Origin: an uncultured Bacteroidota bacterium
Lineage (GTDB): Bacteria > Bacteroidota > Bacteroidia > NS11-12g > UBA9320
Reading direction: 5' to 3'
Assembly (NCBI GenBank): GCA_937124965.1
Contig: CAKZLB010000017.1
Coordinates: 1 to 64,000 of the forward strand
Length of the DNA stretch: 64,000 nt
Shown: positions 52,919-60,070 of the stretch, piece by piece
Layout of the letters: the number at the start of each line of letters is the position of its first letter
Position numbering within the stretch: position 1 is the first letter of the stretch
The notes under the pieces: generated by a model
Database searches by the model: none
What the model saw: the letters and a program-made list of their open reading frames with translations, nothing else
What the model was told of the DNA's origin: nothing
Translations under genes and position numbers: made by a program

Positions 52919-53266
52919 ATGAAGCAATTATTTTTTTGTTTATTCCTTTTTTTAACGTTTGCTAGCGTGCATGCAAACGAAAGCTCAGATACATGTCAAT
53001 GGTACGTGCCGAAAACGGTTTCCATGAACAGTGAAACGTCAGATTACTTAGAGTTCAAGGTGTCTTGTAACTGTTTAACTTTATCGTTCGAAATTCACGT
53101 GTACAACCGGTGGGGAAATGCACTCTATTCATCTGATGACGTAAATGAAGCGTGGGATGTGTCTAAAGTAACTGATGGTTCATACTTTTGGGTAATAAAA
53201 GGAACCTATGAAACTGAGGAGCCATTTGAGTTTAATGGTAGTGTTGCAGTTATTACCGGGAATTAG
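52919..53266 (+). CDS. Free-standing T9SS type-B-like (gliding-motility C-terminal) domain protein
   Basis: The start at 52919 begins a signal peptide (MKQLFFCLFLFLTFASVHAN); the earlier frame start overlaps the protease gene. The 115-residue precursor has a mature region of about 95 residues. It resembles the CHU_C/type-B sorting domain: FEIHVYNRWGNALYSSDDVNEAWD, VTDGSYFWVIKG and final FNGSVAVITG are close to the family's IYNRWG..V...........W......DG.Y.Y.I.......G.V.LI pattern. The usual start motif with 'TPNGDG.ND' is absent. Unlike normal cargo, nothing precedes it, so the sorting domain is the whole protein. It lies 13 bases downstream of the M1 protease. Confidence 0.65.
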   Translation: MKQLFFCLFLFLTFASVHANESSDTCQWYVPKTVSMNSETSDYLEFKVSCNCLTLSFEIHVYNRWGNALYSSDDVNEAWDVSKVTDGSYFWVIKGTYETEEPFEFNGSVAVITGN

Positions 53267-53341
53267 GAGATTGTCAATTCGTACGTATTAACATGTTAAT
53301 CCGCTTTAGTAATTAAATATTGAGAAAAAGGAATGTGACAA

Positions 53342-54016
53342 ATGAATCGACTTCGTGGTTGGATTGGAGAGAAAAAAACGGCGCTTTACTTATGGTTGTC
53401 GCTAAATAGAAAGACATACAACGTTTTTCATAATATTATTCTTCCATCTACTAACGGGACGACTCAGATAGATCACTTAATTATCTCCGAGTATGGAATT
53501 TTTATTGTAGAAACAAAGAATAAGAAGGGGTGGATTTTTGGTAGCGAGAATCAAGCTAAATGGACTCAAACCTTATACAAACGAAAGTACGCCTTTCAGA
53601 ATCCGTTAAGACAAACATACCGGCAAAAAATAATCTTGTGTGAGTTCCTTAAAATTGAGAAATATAAAGTTCACACTGTCGTATTTTTTGTTGGAGATTG
53701 CAAATTCAAAACTAAATTACCTAATAATGTTCTCAAATCAAGGGTTGGAAGATACATAAAGGGATTTCGAAGGCAAATTCTACCAACTGAAACCGTTTCA
53801 AGAATAACTGAGAGTCTTAAAATTTACCGTTCTGAATCAAAATTTTCAAACAGAGATCATCGTCAATCGTTAAAAAAGCGTCATGGATCTATTACAACTT
53901 GTCCAAGGTGTGGCTCCAAACTAGTTGAACGAACCGCCAAAAAGGGACCAAACGCAGGGCTCAAATTTTTAGGTTGTGAAAACTACCCAAAATGTAAGAT
54001 GACAAAGAAATTGTAA
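53342..54016 (+). CDS. NERD nuclease-related domain plus topoisomerase-type zinc ribbon
   Basis: This 224-residue cytosolic protein has an N-terminal NERD domain (about 5-125). The endonuclease-like core is seen in GEKKTALYLWL, TTQIDHLIISEYGIFIVETKNKKGW (Asp-Glu-x-Lys arrangement) and AFQNPLRQTYR. A basic linker follows, then a C-terminal zinc ribbon of the topoisomerase I type, CPRCGSKLVER...GLKFLGCENYPKC (about 182-220), with four cysteines. NERD proteins are thought to process DNA or RNA; the zinc ribbon would bind nucleic acid. It is a single gene in an accessory-looking region. The biological role is unknown. Confidence 0.85.
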   Translation: MNRLRGWIGEKKTALYLWLSLNRKTYNVFHNIILPSTNGTTQIDHLIISEYGIFIVETKNKKGWIFGSENQAKWTQTLYKRKYAFQNPLRQTYRQKIILCEFLKIEKYKVHTVVFFVGDCKFKTKLPNNVLKSRVGRYIKGFRRQILPTETVSRITESLKIYRSESKFSNRDHRQSLKKRHGSITTCPRCGSKLVERTAKKGPNAGLKFLGCENYPKCKMTKKL

Positions 54017-54220
54017 CATTCACGTTAATACAGTTTCTAGCTTCGTTTAAATAGAAGCTTGGATATAAAGTAGAACTTACACAAAACAATCACCAACAAC
54101 CCGTTGATTCTGCATATTTTAGTGGCAATTAGAAGGAATTTGTAATTCTAACACAAATAGTATTAGAATAATTTGGTTGTTACGCTTTCAGTCTTATACT
54201 AGGAGCAAATGACATAACCT
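54017..54220. other. Non-coding A/T-rich gap with an ATTCTAA/TTAGAAT inverted repeat
   Basis: There is no credible gene in these 204 bases. They contain one seven-base inverted repeat, ATTCTAA at 54145-54151 and TTAGAAT at 54163-54169, with 11 bases between, 50-75 bases before the acetyltransferase start. The same heptamer in the opposite arrangement occurs upstream of the higBA pair. It may be a regulatory site for the acetyltransferase-racemase operon. Confidence 0.3.
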
Positions 54221-54661
54221 ATGCTAAAAACTAAAATTTTTGACGCGATAAACAAGCCGAGTGTTTTTGAAAAAAGGGAGATTGTGGACTTTTTATTTGA
54301 GAGTTTAGAACAATATGGAGATCCCAAAAAAGACATTCAGCGAGCTATAGATTATTCGGTAAAAGAATTTGGTTCTTTTGGTGGATTTACAATGATACTT
54401 GCAGATGATAGTAAAATAAAAGGTGCTGTTGTTATAAACAAAACCGGAATGGGTGGATACATTCCAGAGAATATTTTAGTGTATATAGCCACCCACGGAG
54501 CACATCGAGGAGAAGGCTTAGGAAAGAAGTTGATGAAGAAAGCAATCGAATATTCTAAAGGAGATATTGCGTTGCACGTAGAGCCTAATAATCCTGCGAT
54601 TAAGCTTTATGAGAAGTTTGGCTTTACAAATCCTTATTTAGAAATGAGACTTAAGAAATAA
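54221..54661 (+). CDS. GNAT-family N-acetyltransferase
   Basis: This 146-residue protein has the GNAT fold: the acetyl-CoA-binding segment NILVYIATHGAHRGEGLGKKLMKKAIEYS (motif A, R/Q-x-x-G-x-G/A at HRGEGLG, about 93-99) and the C-terminal HVEPNNPAIKLYEKFGF (motif B). The substrate cannot be read from sequence, but the gene ends one base before an amino-acid racemase start, so the pair probably acts on the same or linked amino acids. A His/Ala-rich segment and the YEKFGF ending are normal for small amino-acid acetyltransferases. Confidence 0.85.
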   Translation: MLKTKIFDAINKPSVFEKREIVDFLFESLEQYGDPKKDIQRAIDYSVKEFGSFGGFTMILADDSKIKGAVVINKTGMGGYIPENILVYIATHGAHRGEGLGKKLMKKAIEYSKGDIALHVEPNNPAIKLYEKFGFTNPYLEMRLKK

Positions 54662-54662
54662 A

Positions 54663-55760
54663 ATGGCGGAACTTGTAATTCAAACTAAAAAAATAAAAGA
54701 CAATATAAAGGCTTTAAGTGCATACTTTGATAGCCATAATATTCACTGGAGTCTAATTACAAAAGTGTTTTCTGGTGATATTGAGTTTTTAAAAAACATA
54801 CTAACCAAGGATGTATTAGAAAAGATAGATTCCGTTGGAGATTCGCGCTTAACAAGTTTGAAAAACTTAAAAGCAGTAGACCCGAGTATGCGCACAATAT
54901 ACATTAAGCCACCTGCACAAACGTATGCAGATGACGTTGTGAAATATGCAGATGTATCGTTAAATAGTTCGTTTACTACAATCAAAGCCCTAAATGAAGC
55001 GGCTGAAAAAGCAAAAATAACGCATCAAATAATCATAATGGTGGAGCTAGGTGAGTTGAGGGAAGGTGTTAAGCGAGATGAAATTATAGGTTTTTACGAG
55101 AAGGTCTTTAAATTAACCAATATCGAAGTGATTGGTATTGGGTCAAATTTAGGTTGTATGTATGGCGTAATTCCTACCTACGACAAGTTGCTTCAACTAT
55201 CGCTTTACAAGGAATTAATCTCTTTAAAATTTAATAAAGAATTGAAATATATTTCTGGAGGAACTTCGATAACACTACCACTGGTAGAGAACGGCACTAT
55301 TCCAAAGGATATAAATCATTTTAGAGTCGGCGAAGCGGCGTTTTTTGGCTTGAGTCCGTTCGACAATAAACCGTTCAAAGATCTGTCCGTTAACACTTTT
55401 GAGCTTACCGCTAATATTATCGAACTTGATGAAAAAGAACTCGTTCCAGACGGAATTATAAGCGATGGAAATATTGGTCATTCCGCTAATTTTGAAGGGT
55501 CAGATGTCTCAGAAACGTCGATTAAGGCAATTCTGGATTTTGGACTTCTAGATGTAAATCAGGAAGATCTTGAGTTTGAGGATAAAGATTTGAAATATGT
55601 AGGAATTACCTCTGATATGCTAGTTATTGACCTTGGGTCTAACAAAACAAAGGATCGCAAAAAGAAATATTCCATTGGAGATAAAATTCACTTTAAGCCA
55701 AATTATATGGCAGTTGCGAGGCTGTTAAACTCAAAGTTTATTGATAAGAAGTTTAAGTAG
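54663..55760 (+). CDS. PLP-dependent amino-acid racemase (alanine/ornithine racemase family)
   Basis: This 365-residue protein has the fold III-type alanine racemase N-terminal barrel, with the lysine expected to hold PLP in SLITKVFSGD (Lys34 or close), then YIKPPAQTYADDVV, MVELGELREGV, EVIGIGSNLGCM and YISGGTSITLPLVE. The C-terminal beta-domain includes a Gly-rich DGNIGHSANFEG and a final KPNYMAVARLLNS. It resembles the 'alanine/ornithine racemase family' more than canonical Alr, whose catalytic Tyr region is not seen. Substrate unknown. It is operonic with the acetyltransferase upstream. Confidence 0.8.
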   Translation: MAELVIQTKKIKDNIKALSAYFDSHNIHWSLITKVFSGDIEFLKNILTKDVLEKIDSVGDSRLTSLKNLKAVDPSMRTIYIKPPAQTYADDVVKYADVSLNSSFTTIKALNEAAEKAKITHQIIIMVELGELREGVKRDEIIGFYEKVFKLTNIEVIGIGSNLGCMYGVIPTYDKLLQLSLYKELISLKFNKELKYISGGTSITLPLVENGTIPKDINHFRVGEAAFFGLSPFDNKPFKDLSVNTFELTANIIELDEKELVPDGIISDGNIGHSANFEGSDVSETSIKAILDFGLLDVNQEDLEFEDKDLKYVGITSDMLVIDLGSNKTKDRKKKYSIGDKIHFKPNYMAVARLLNSKFIDKKFK

Positions 55761-55770
55761 TCGGTAACAG

Positions 55771-56424
55771 TTACTGCGTTGAATATTTATTCAGCAAACC
55801 AAAATCAAATGGTGTCCATGCGCAGCATTTTAGCCCAGCTTTTTTGAAACCACGGTTAACCCAAGAGTTGCACGTGTTAAAACAGGAATAGCTACCGTTT
55901 GCTTTATAGAAATCATCTCTGGTAGAATATCCTTGACCTTCCAGTAACATGCTTTTTCCATTTTGAGTCACCTTAAATGTTGCTAAAAGGTAATTGGTTA
56001 GTGCCTTTAATTCATTCGAAGTAACGTTTACAACTATCCAGTCACTTCTATTTTGACTGTAGCGCGTTATATGCATTAACGAAGAGCTTTCTAAAAATAA
56101 AGCTGTCGCCGTGTTTTTTGCGGTTAAATCACCCCATGTTGGTGTATTAATGTAGAAGTTTTCGTCTCCCCAGCCAAACGACACGTATTGTGTAGTTGCG
56201 TTGAAGTCGAGTAGTGATAATAGCGACGTATCAACATCTTCTATTGGTATTACAATATCTAAGTGTACCCCATTTGTACTTAGATAAACGGTTTTGTTTG
56301 CACTTGATACTTGGTCTATTCGGTCGATTGTAATGTTGCTTGAAATTAAGGATATAACGGCGTATATCACGGGTACTGACAAGAGATACACTGTAAACTT
56401 TACAATTTTTTTTAGCAGCTTCAT
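55771..56424 (-). CDS. DUF2459-family membrane-anchored protein
   Basis: This 217-residue protein has one N-terminal transmembrane anchor (about 8-28) and a periplasmic domain. The DUF2459 family landmarks are visible: VYLSTNGVHLDIVIP (usually 'i...GWHt.i..p'), YVSFGWGDENFYINTPTWGDL, MHITRYS and a C-terminal YSCFNTCNSWVNRGFKKAGLKCCAWTPFDFGL with conserved Asn and Cys. Some members lie in urease-region operons in other bacteria; no urease gene is seen here. Function unknown. It is one base past a small hypothetical gene in the same direction. Confidence 0.85.
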   Translation of the reverse strand: MKLLKKIVKFTVYLLSVPVIYAVISLISSNITIDRIDQVSSANKTVYLSTNGVHLDIVIPIEDVDTSLLSLLDFNATTQYVSFGWGDENFYINTPTWGDLTAKNTATALFLESSSLMHITRYSQNRSDWIVVNVTSNELKALTNYLLATFKVTQNGKSMLLEGQGYSTRDDFYKANGSYSCFNTCNSWVNRGFKKAGLKCCAWTPFDFGLLNKYSTQ

Positions 56425-56425
56425 G

Positions 56426-56818
56426 TCAGTCTGTTATCCAATTAAATATGGCGGACTCCTGCTTCAGAAACAGAAATAATCCAATACTCGTTAATGAAAT
56501 AAGTAGGCTACTAATGTCTGAGGTATTTAGCTTGATTTTGTTGAAAATGAGGTGAAGCGTAATTAAAAAAGATGCCGGAATTGTAAAAAAGCAAATGAAT
56601 GTAAAAAGCAGAGCAATAAGACTTAACCAACTTAAATTTAGAGAATATGGGTCTGGGTGTTTTCCGTATACTGGAAATTCACCGAAAACTAGAAATGCGC
56701 AGCCAATCATTACAATGAAGCATAGCATTGAAGTAGCCGGAATGAACCCTAAAATATAATTTACATCTCTAATAAAAACGTACATCATCTCTGTGGATTT
56801 ACCAGTAAATTTTCTCAT
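56426..56818 (-). CDS. Small multi-pass membrane protein, unknown
   Basis: This 130-residue protein has four likely transmembrane helices (about 14-36, 55-80, 82-96 and 100-118). It shows no recognisable motif and no signal peptide. It lies between two other minus-strand envelope genes, overlapping the upstream lipoprotein gene by 20 bases and ending one base before DUF2459, so it is in an operon. The role is unknown. Confidence 0.6.
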   Translation of the reverse strand: MRKFTGKSTEMMYVFIRDVNYILGFIPATSMLCFIVMIGCAFLVFGEFPVYGKHPDPYSLNLSWLSLIALLFTFICFFTIPASFLITLHLIFNKIKLNTSDISSLLISLTSIGLFLFLKQESAIFNWITD

Positions 56819-57362
56819 TTATTCGATATAACCAGTTTAATACTTTTGATGTGCTATGATGGGTGTTTCTTGTCCTCTCATAATTGGTATCACCACTTAT
56901 GTGAACGTTAGAATATGTTTCACCATTGACATTGTAGCAATCGAAACTAGTTATACCTCCATCAAAACGTGTGTGTTTTATTGTGTCAATTATGGAATTT
57001 TCGATTTCTACAATAAGACTCATGTAATAACTCAAAGTATCCTTTTCGATTGTGAAAAGAACAGAATCAAATTCTGTGGTATAAGCTATTAAATCTGATT
57101 TAACGGTGCTTTGTTTTCCAACTCGCACAGAGTCAATATTTCGTATGGTTCGAACAAGTCCTTCGTTATCAATTATCCAATGTCGGTAATCGTGTCCCCA
57201 CGCATGATTTAAGTGTTTTTTTTCAAAAACGGCATAACTGCTTAAGCCAGGTTGAGGCAGAATTATCTCCGGAGGAGTGACAATAATCTCATCCGTTTTG
57301 TGGGTGCATGCCAACAACGTTAACAGTAAAATACTAAGCGATAAATTGATTAAATTTTGCAT
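56799..57362 (-). CDS. Lipoprotein of unknown function
   Basis: This 187-residue precursor has a lipoprotein signal with lipobox LLAC (Cys19) and a Pro-rich linker (TPPEIILPQPGLSSY). The mature domain is a compact alpha/beta or beta-rich fold with paired aromatic residues (WGHDYRHWIIDNEGL, FDGGITSFDCYNVNGE). No family was recognised. The gene overlaps the downstream membrane-protein gene by 20 bases and heads the three-gene run ending with DUF2459, so a shared envelope role is likely. Confidence 0.65.
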   Translation of the reverse strand: MQNLINLSLSILLLTLLACTHKTDEIIVTPPEIILPQPGLSSYAVFEKKHLNHAWGHDYRHWIIDNEGLVRTIRNIDSVRVGKQSTVKSDLIAYTTEFDSVLFTIEKDTLSYYMSLIVEIENSIIDTIKHTRFDGGITSFDCYNVNGETYSNVHISGDTNYERTRNTHHSTSKVLNWLYRINEKIYW

Positions 57363-57517
57363 GTAGATGTTTTATTTTAATTTGGCGCAACAGGAATTCC
57401 GAAGGTAAGAATATTAATTAGGCAAAATGAAGGGAATACAAGAACCTCTGTAAGTACTATGTAATTTCTTCTGAAGTTTGTGCGGTAGCTATTGGCTGTA
57501 AATCCTGAAATTGCTTG

Positions 57518-58099
57518 TTATCTAATATGTTTTGGGAGACGTTTTTCACTTGTGTTTTCCGTAATCTCAACAATTCGTTTTTGTCGAGTTTCGGGCCGTT
57601 TAGCAGATATCACCCAATACAATAGTTGCTTCTTTATTGAGTCGCTAAGAGTGTTGAAATACTCAAAAGCAACAGGTGATTTTGTGAGTTCAAGTTTTAA
57701 ATCTTTTGGGATAATGAGCGCTTCAACACTATCTAATATGTTCCAGGAACCATTCTCTTTTGCGATAGCAATTGACTTTAATCCAGCTTCTTTAATCAGA
57801 CCTTTTTCAAGAAGCTCGTCAACTTTTTTCTTATTTATTTTCGACCAGATACTTTTGGGCTTTCGTTTACAAAAATATTGCATGTACGAGTCTTGGTCAA
57901 TTGAGCGTTTTGTGCTGTCGATCCAGCCATAGCACAACGCTTCATCAACAGCTTGGCTCCAACTTAGATTCGGGTTAGGAGTGGACTTTTTATAAATAAC
58001 TAACCAGATTGATGTTTTTGAAAGATGATTTATTTCAAGCCATTGTCTCCAATCTTCGGGATTGGTTGGGCAAAAAGTTTCTATTGGATTTTCTGTCAC
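57518..58099 (-). CDS. YdeI/OmpD-associated-type protein
   Basis: This 193-residue cytosolic protein matches the YdeI (bacteriocin-protection) family. It has the N-terminal WRQWLEINHLSKTSIWLVIYKK, the highly conserved ALCYGWIDSTKRSIDQDSYMQYF, KPKSIWSKINKKKVDELL, and the C-terminal SDSIKKQLLYWVISAKRPETRQKRI helix, which is the OmpD-associated YdeI-like ending. Length is normal. The family is linked in some species to resistance to antimicrobial peptides, but its biochemical action is unknown. It is a single gene. Confidence 0.88.
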   Translation of the reverse strand: MTENPIETFCPTNPEDWRQWLEINHLSKTSIWLVIYKKSTPNPNLSWSQAVDEALCYGWIDSTKRSIDQDSYMQYFCKRKPKSIWSKINKKKVDELLEKGLIKEAGLKSIAIAKENGSWNILDSVEALIIPKDLKLELTKSPVAFEYFNTLSDSIKKQLLYWVISAKRPETRQKRIVEITENTSEKRLPKHIR

Positions 58100-58155
58100 A
58101 ACAACTCAAATGTAAAGGTTTTGCTTATTAATTGTTGGAAACTGTATGTATTGAT

Positions 58156-58641
58156 TTAAAATAGGTTTGAGACTTTTTGCAAATCCATTGAGTCATCTAT
58201 TTCATAAAAGTATTTCAACTGCCAAGCTTGTGTTTTAATAGCCTGATTACTTGTAGGATGATCCCACTTCGGGTAAACACGAAAACCTCTTTTGCCATCT
58301 GTTCGTTTTGTTGAGATGATTTTATGTTGAATTAGTGCTGATTTTGGAATTACAAACTGACCCATTCTGTTGTCCTTTTTGACCGTAATGCTGTAGAAGT
58401 CAATTTCGTCAGATTCGCTAAAAGGCTCGGTTATTCCTTGGTCGTTTCTTTTCCAACAGGTCACAAATTGTCCGATTTTCTTTGGGGTAATTTTAGCTGT
58501 TCGACCAATAATTAGAAGATTATTTAGTTTGAACCTAAAGGCTTCATAATCATGACCTTCTGCCTCTAATTTGTAATCGGTGAGATTTAAATCACAGCGT
58601 TGATAAATCGTGTTATTTATGAAGGTAAGTGTGTTGTCCAT
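58156..58641 (-). CDS. MepB-family protein
   Basis: This is a 161-residue protein from the ATG at 58641; a codon six residues earlier (58659) is also in frame. It has the MepB landmarks GRTAKITPKKIGQFVTCWKR, GQFVIPKSALIQHKII and GKRGFRVYPKWDHP. In staphylococci MepB lies beside the multidrug-resistance genes mepA/mepR, but its own function is undefined. Here no transporter is nearby. It is divergent from the higBA pair and shares a 196-base intergenic region with several inverted repeats. Confidence 0.85.
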   Translation of the reverse strand: MDNTLTFINNTIYQRCDLNLTDYKLEAEGHDYEAFRFKLNNLLIIGRTAKITPKKIGQFVTCWKRNDQGITEPFSESDEIDFYSITVKKDNRMGQFVIPKSALIQHKIISTKRTDGKRGFRVYPKWDHPTSNQAIKTQAWQLKYFYEIDDSMDLQKVSNLF

Positions 58642-58715
58642 TATTGGTTTGTGATTCAAATATCGTCAAAAGGTACATATTCTTCATAGTCTACAGACTA
58701 AGAAAGTATTTAGAC

Positions 58716-58809
58716 TTAGAATGGACCAATTCTAACGTCAGAATGCTTTTGTCGTAAACATTCTGGTGTTTCGGTATTTTTAATTTTTTAATGTTCTTAT
58801 TTAGAGAAC
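58716..58809. promoter_or_regulatory. Array of three inverted repeats in the mepB/higBA intergenic region
   Basis: Three imperfectly related palindromes lie within 94 bases: TTAGAAT-N6-ATTCTAA (58716-58735), CAGAATG-N13-CATTCTG (58739-58765) and GTTCT-N7-AGAAC (58793-58809). They all use AGAAT/ATTCT-like half-sites. The last ends 28 bases before the higB start, a common place for the operator bound by a HigA antitoxin. Binding is inferred and no site is experimentally known. Confidence 0.4.
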
Positions 58810-58837
58810 TTTCATTGTCTTTGAAATGTGTTAATTA

Positions 58838-59135
58838 ATGAAGCGAATAATTTCGAAACGAACTTTAAGAGAATTTTGGAAAATACATGCTGACTCTGAG
58901 CAATTGTTGAAAACGTGGTATGAGACTGCAAAAGAAGCTAACTGGAATTCCCCCGCATGATATGAAAGCAACTTTTGCAAGTGCTAGGATTCTAAAAGAT
59001 CGAAGAATAGTGTTTAATATAAAAGGGAATTCGTACCGGCTAATGGTTAAGTTTGATTATGAAAGACAATGGGCATTTATTCGTTTTGTTGGAACTCACA
59101 GTCAGTACGACAGAATAAACGCTAATACGATTTAA
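58838..59135 (+). pseudogene. higB: HigB-type toxin gene with a frameshift
   Basis: From the ATG at 58838 the frame reads as a HigB RNase toxin (MKRIISKRTLREFWKIHADS..., then KTWYETAKEANWNSP) and hits TGA at 58958-58960 after 40 codons. The rest of the toxin continues in the frame one base later: PHDMKATFASARILKD, FNIKGNSYRLMVKFDYERQW and FIRFVGTHSQYDRI, ending at 59135. Removing one C from the CCCCC run at 58950-58954 restores a full ~98-residue toxin, the normal HigB length. So this is a one-base insertion or a sequencing error. The downstream antitoxin gene is intact. HigB-like toxins cut mRNA on the ribosome. Confidence 0.85.
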
Positions 59136-59146
59136 AAGATAAGAAA

Positions 59147-59518
59147 ATGAAAATAAAACCGATAAGAACCGAGCAAGATTACGAAAATGCATTAAGTCGG
59201 CTTGAAGTTATTTTTGATGCCCCTGTGGATACCACAGAAGGAGATGAGGCTGAAATTTTATCTTTGATCATTGAAAATTATGAAAACAAAAATTATCCAA
59301 TAGAAGCTCCAGATCCAATAGAAGCGATTAAGATTAGAATGGAAGAAATGAATTTGAAGCAAAAGGATTTGGTCGGTGTCATAGGTGGGAAAAGCAGAGT
59401 TTCTGAAGTATTAAACAGAAAGAAAAGATTAACAGTCGAAATGATCAGAACATTAGAACAAAAACTACAAATTTCTGCCACAGTTTTAGTTAGTGAATAT
59501 AAGTTGATGGGTGAATAG
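59147..59518 (+). CDS. higA: HigA-type antitoxin
   Basis: This is a 123-residue protein with an N-terminal toxin-facing part (MKIKPIRTEQDYENAL...) and a C-terminal helix-turn-helix DNA-binding domain (about 66-118): IKIRMEEMNLKQKDLVGVIGGKSRVSEVLNRKKRLTVEMIR, read in parts, is the Xre/HigA type. It lies 11 bases after the toxin, the toxin-first order typical of higBA. HigA neutralises HigB and represses the operon, and the palindromes upstream are candidate operators. Because the toxin frame is broken, the antitoxin may now be a solo regulator. Confidence 0.9.
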   Translation: MKIKPIRTEQDYENALSRLEVIFDAPVDTTEGDEAEILSLIIENYENKNYPIEAPDPIEAIKIRMEEMNLKQKDLVGVIGGKSRVSEVLNRKKRLTVEMIRTLEQKLQISATVLVSEYKLMGE

Positions 59519-59554
59519 TAAGTTTAGCAAAGCCCAATAGACAGTCATTTAAAC

Positions 59555-60070
59555 ATGAAAGCCGACAATCTAACTTTCCTTATAGTGATTTCCTGTGGAC
59601 TGATCATTGCTCTAGGAAGTTATTTAGCTACACAATTTACGACATTCGAAGATTCTGAAATTTGGATTTATCGAGGTCTATGGATTAGCGAACTTGCTGG
59701 TTTCTTTATGTTGATACTTAATGGAACTTTTATCAAAACACGTTTTTTTAAGATATTAAATGGAGCTGCTGCTCTAATTATTGTTGGTGCTCTTTTTAAG
59801 ATTATGCATTGGCAGTATGCCGATTTGTTATTGACAATGGGACTTATAGGTACAATCTTAATTTATTTTTTAAGTTTTCTTAAGAAGCCTTTAAAAAAAC
59901 GATTAGACTTTTTAAAACTTACCTGGGTGATAGTTGCTTTTGCCATAGCAATATTGAGGTTTGCCCATTTAATAGGAGAAGAGTATCAAGTACTATCGTC
60001 AACTCTTATTTGGTTGGCAATTATAGATTACCTGAAAATGCAAAAAGAAAAAGGTAGATTGTTTAGTTAA
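59555..60070 (+). CDS. GldL-like multi-pass membrane protein
   Basis: This 171-residue protein has about five transmembrane helices (near 8-28, 41-60, 66-84, 87-107, 120-140). It contains NGAAALIIVGALFKIMHWQYADLLLTMGLIG, read in parts, very like the 'GALFKIMHW.G...ML..GL' signature of the GldL gliding/T9SS motor protein. It lacks GldL's long cytosolic C-terminal region, so it is not a true GldL. Such short 'GldL-related' proteins are frequent in Bacteroidota with no assigned function. It ends directly against the convergent pyruvate dehydrogenase E2 gene with no gap. Confidence 0.7.
   Translation: MKADNLTFLIVISCGLIIALGSYLATQFTTFEDSEIWIYRGLWISELAGFFMLILNGTFIKTRFFKILNGAAALIIVGALFKIMHWQYADLLLTMGLIGTILIYFLSFLKKPLKKRLDFLKLTWVIVAFAIAILRFAHLIGEEYQVLSSTLIWLAIIDYLKMQKEKGRLFS

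Noticed and set aside
57492-57932. Open frame of 146 residues on the plus strand opposite the YdeI-like gene
   Set aside because: It is antisense to a clearly conserved family gene and its translation has no domain-like pattern.
58950-58960. Programmed +1 frameshift site in higB as a firm call
   Set aside because: A CCC-C run before TGA could slip, but a simple one-base indel in a homopolymer explains it as well; left as a possibility in the findings.
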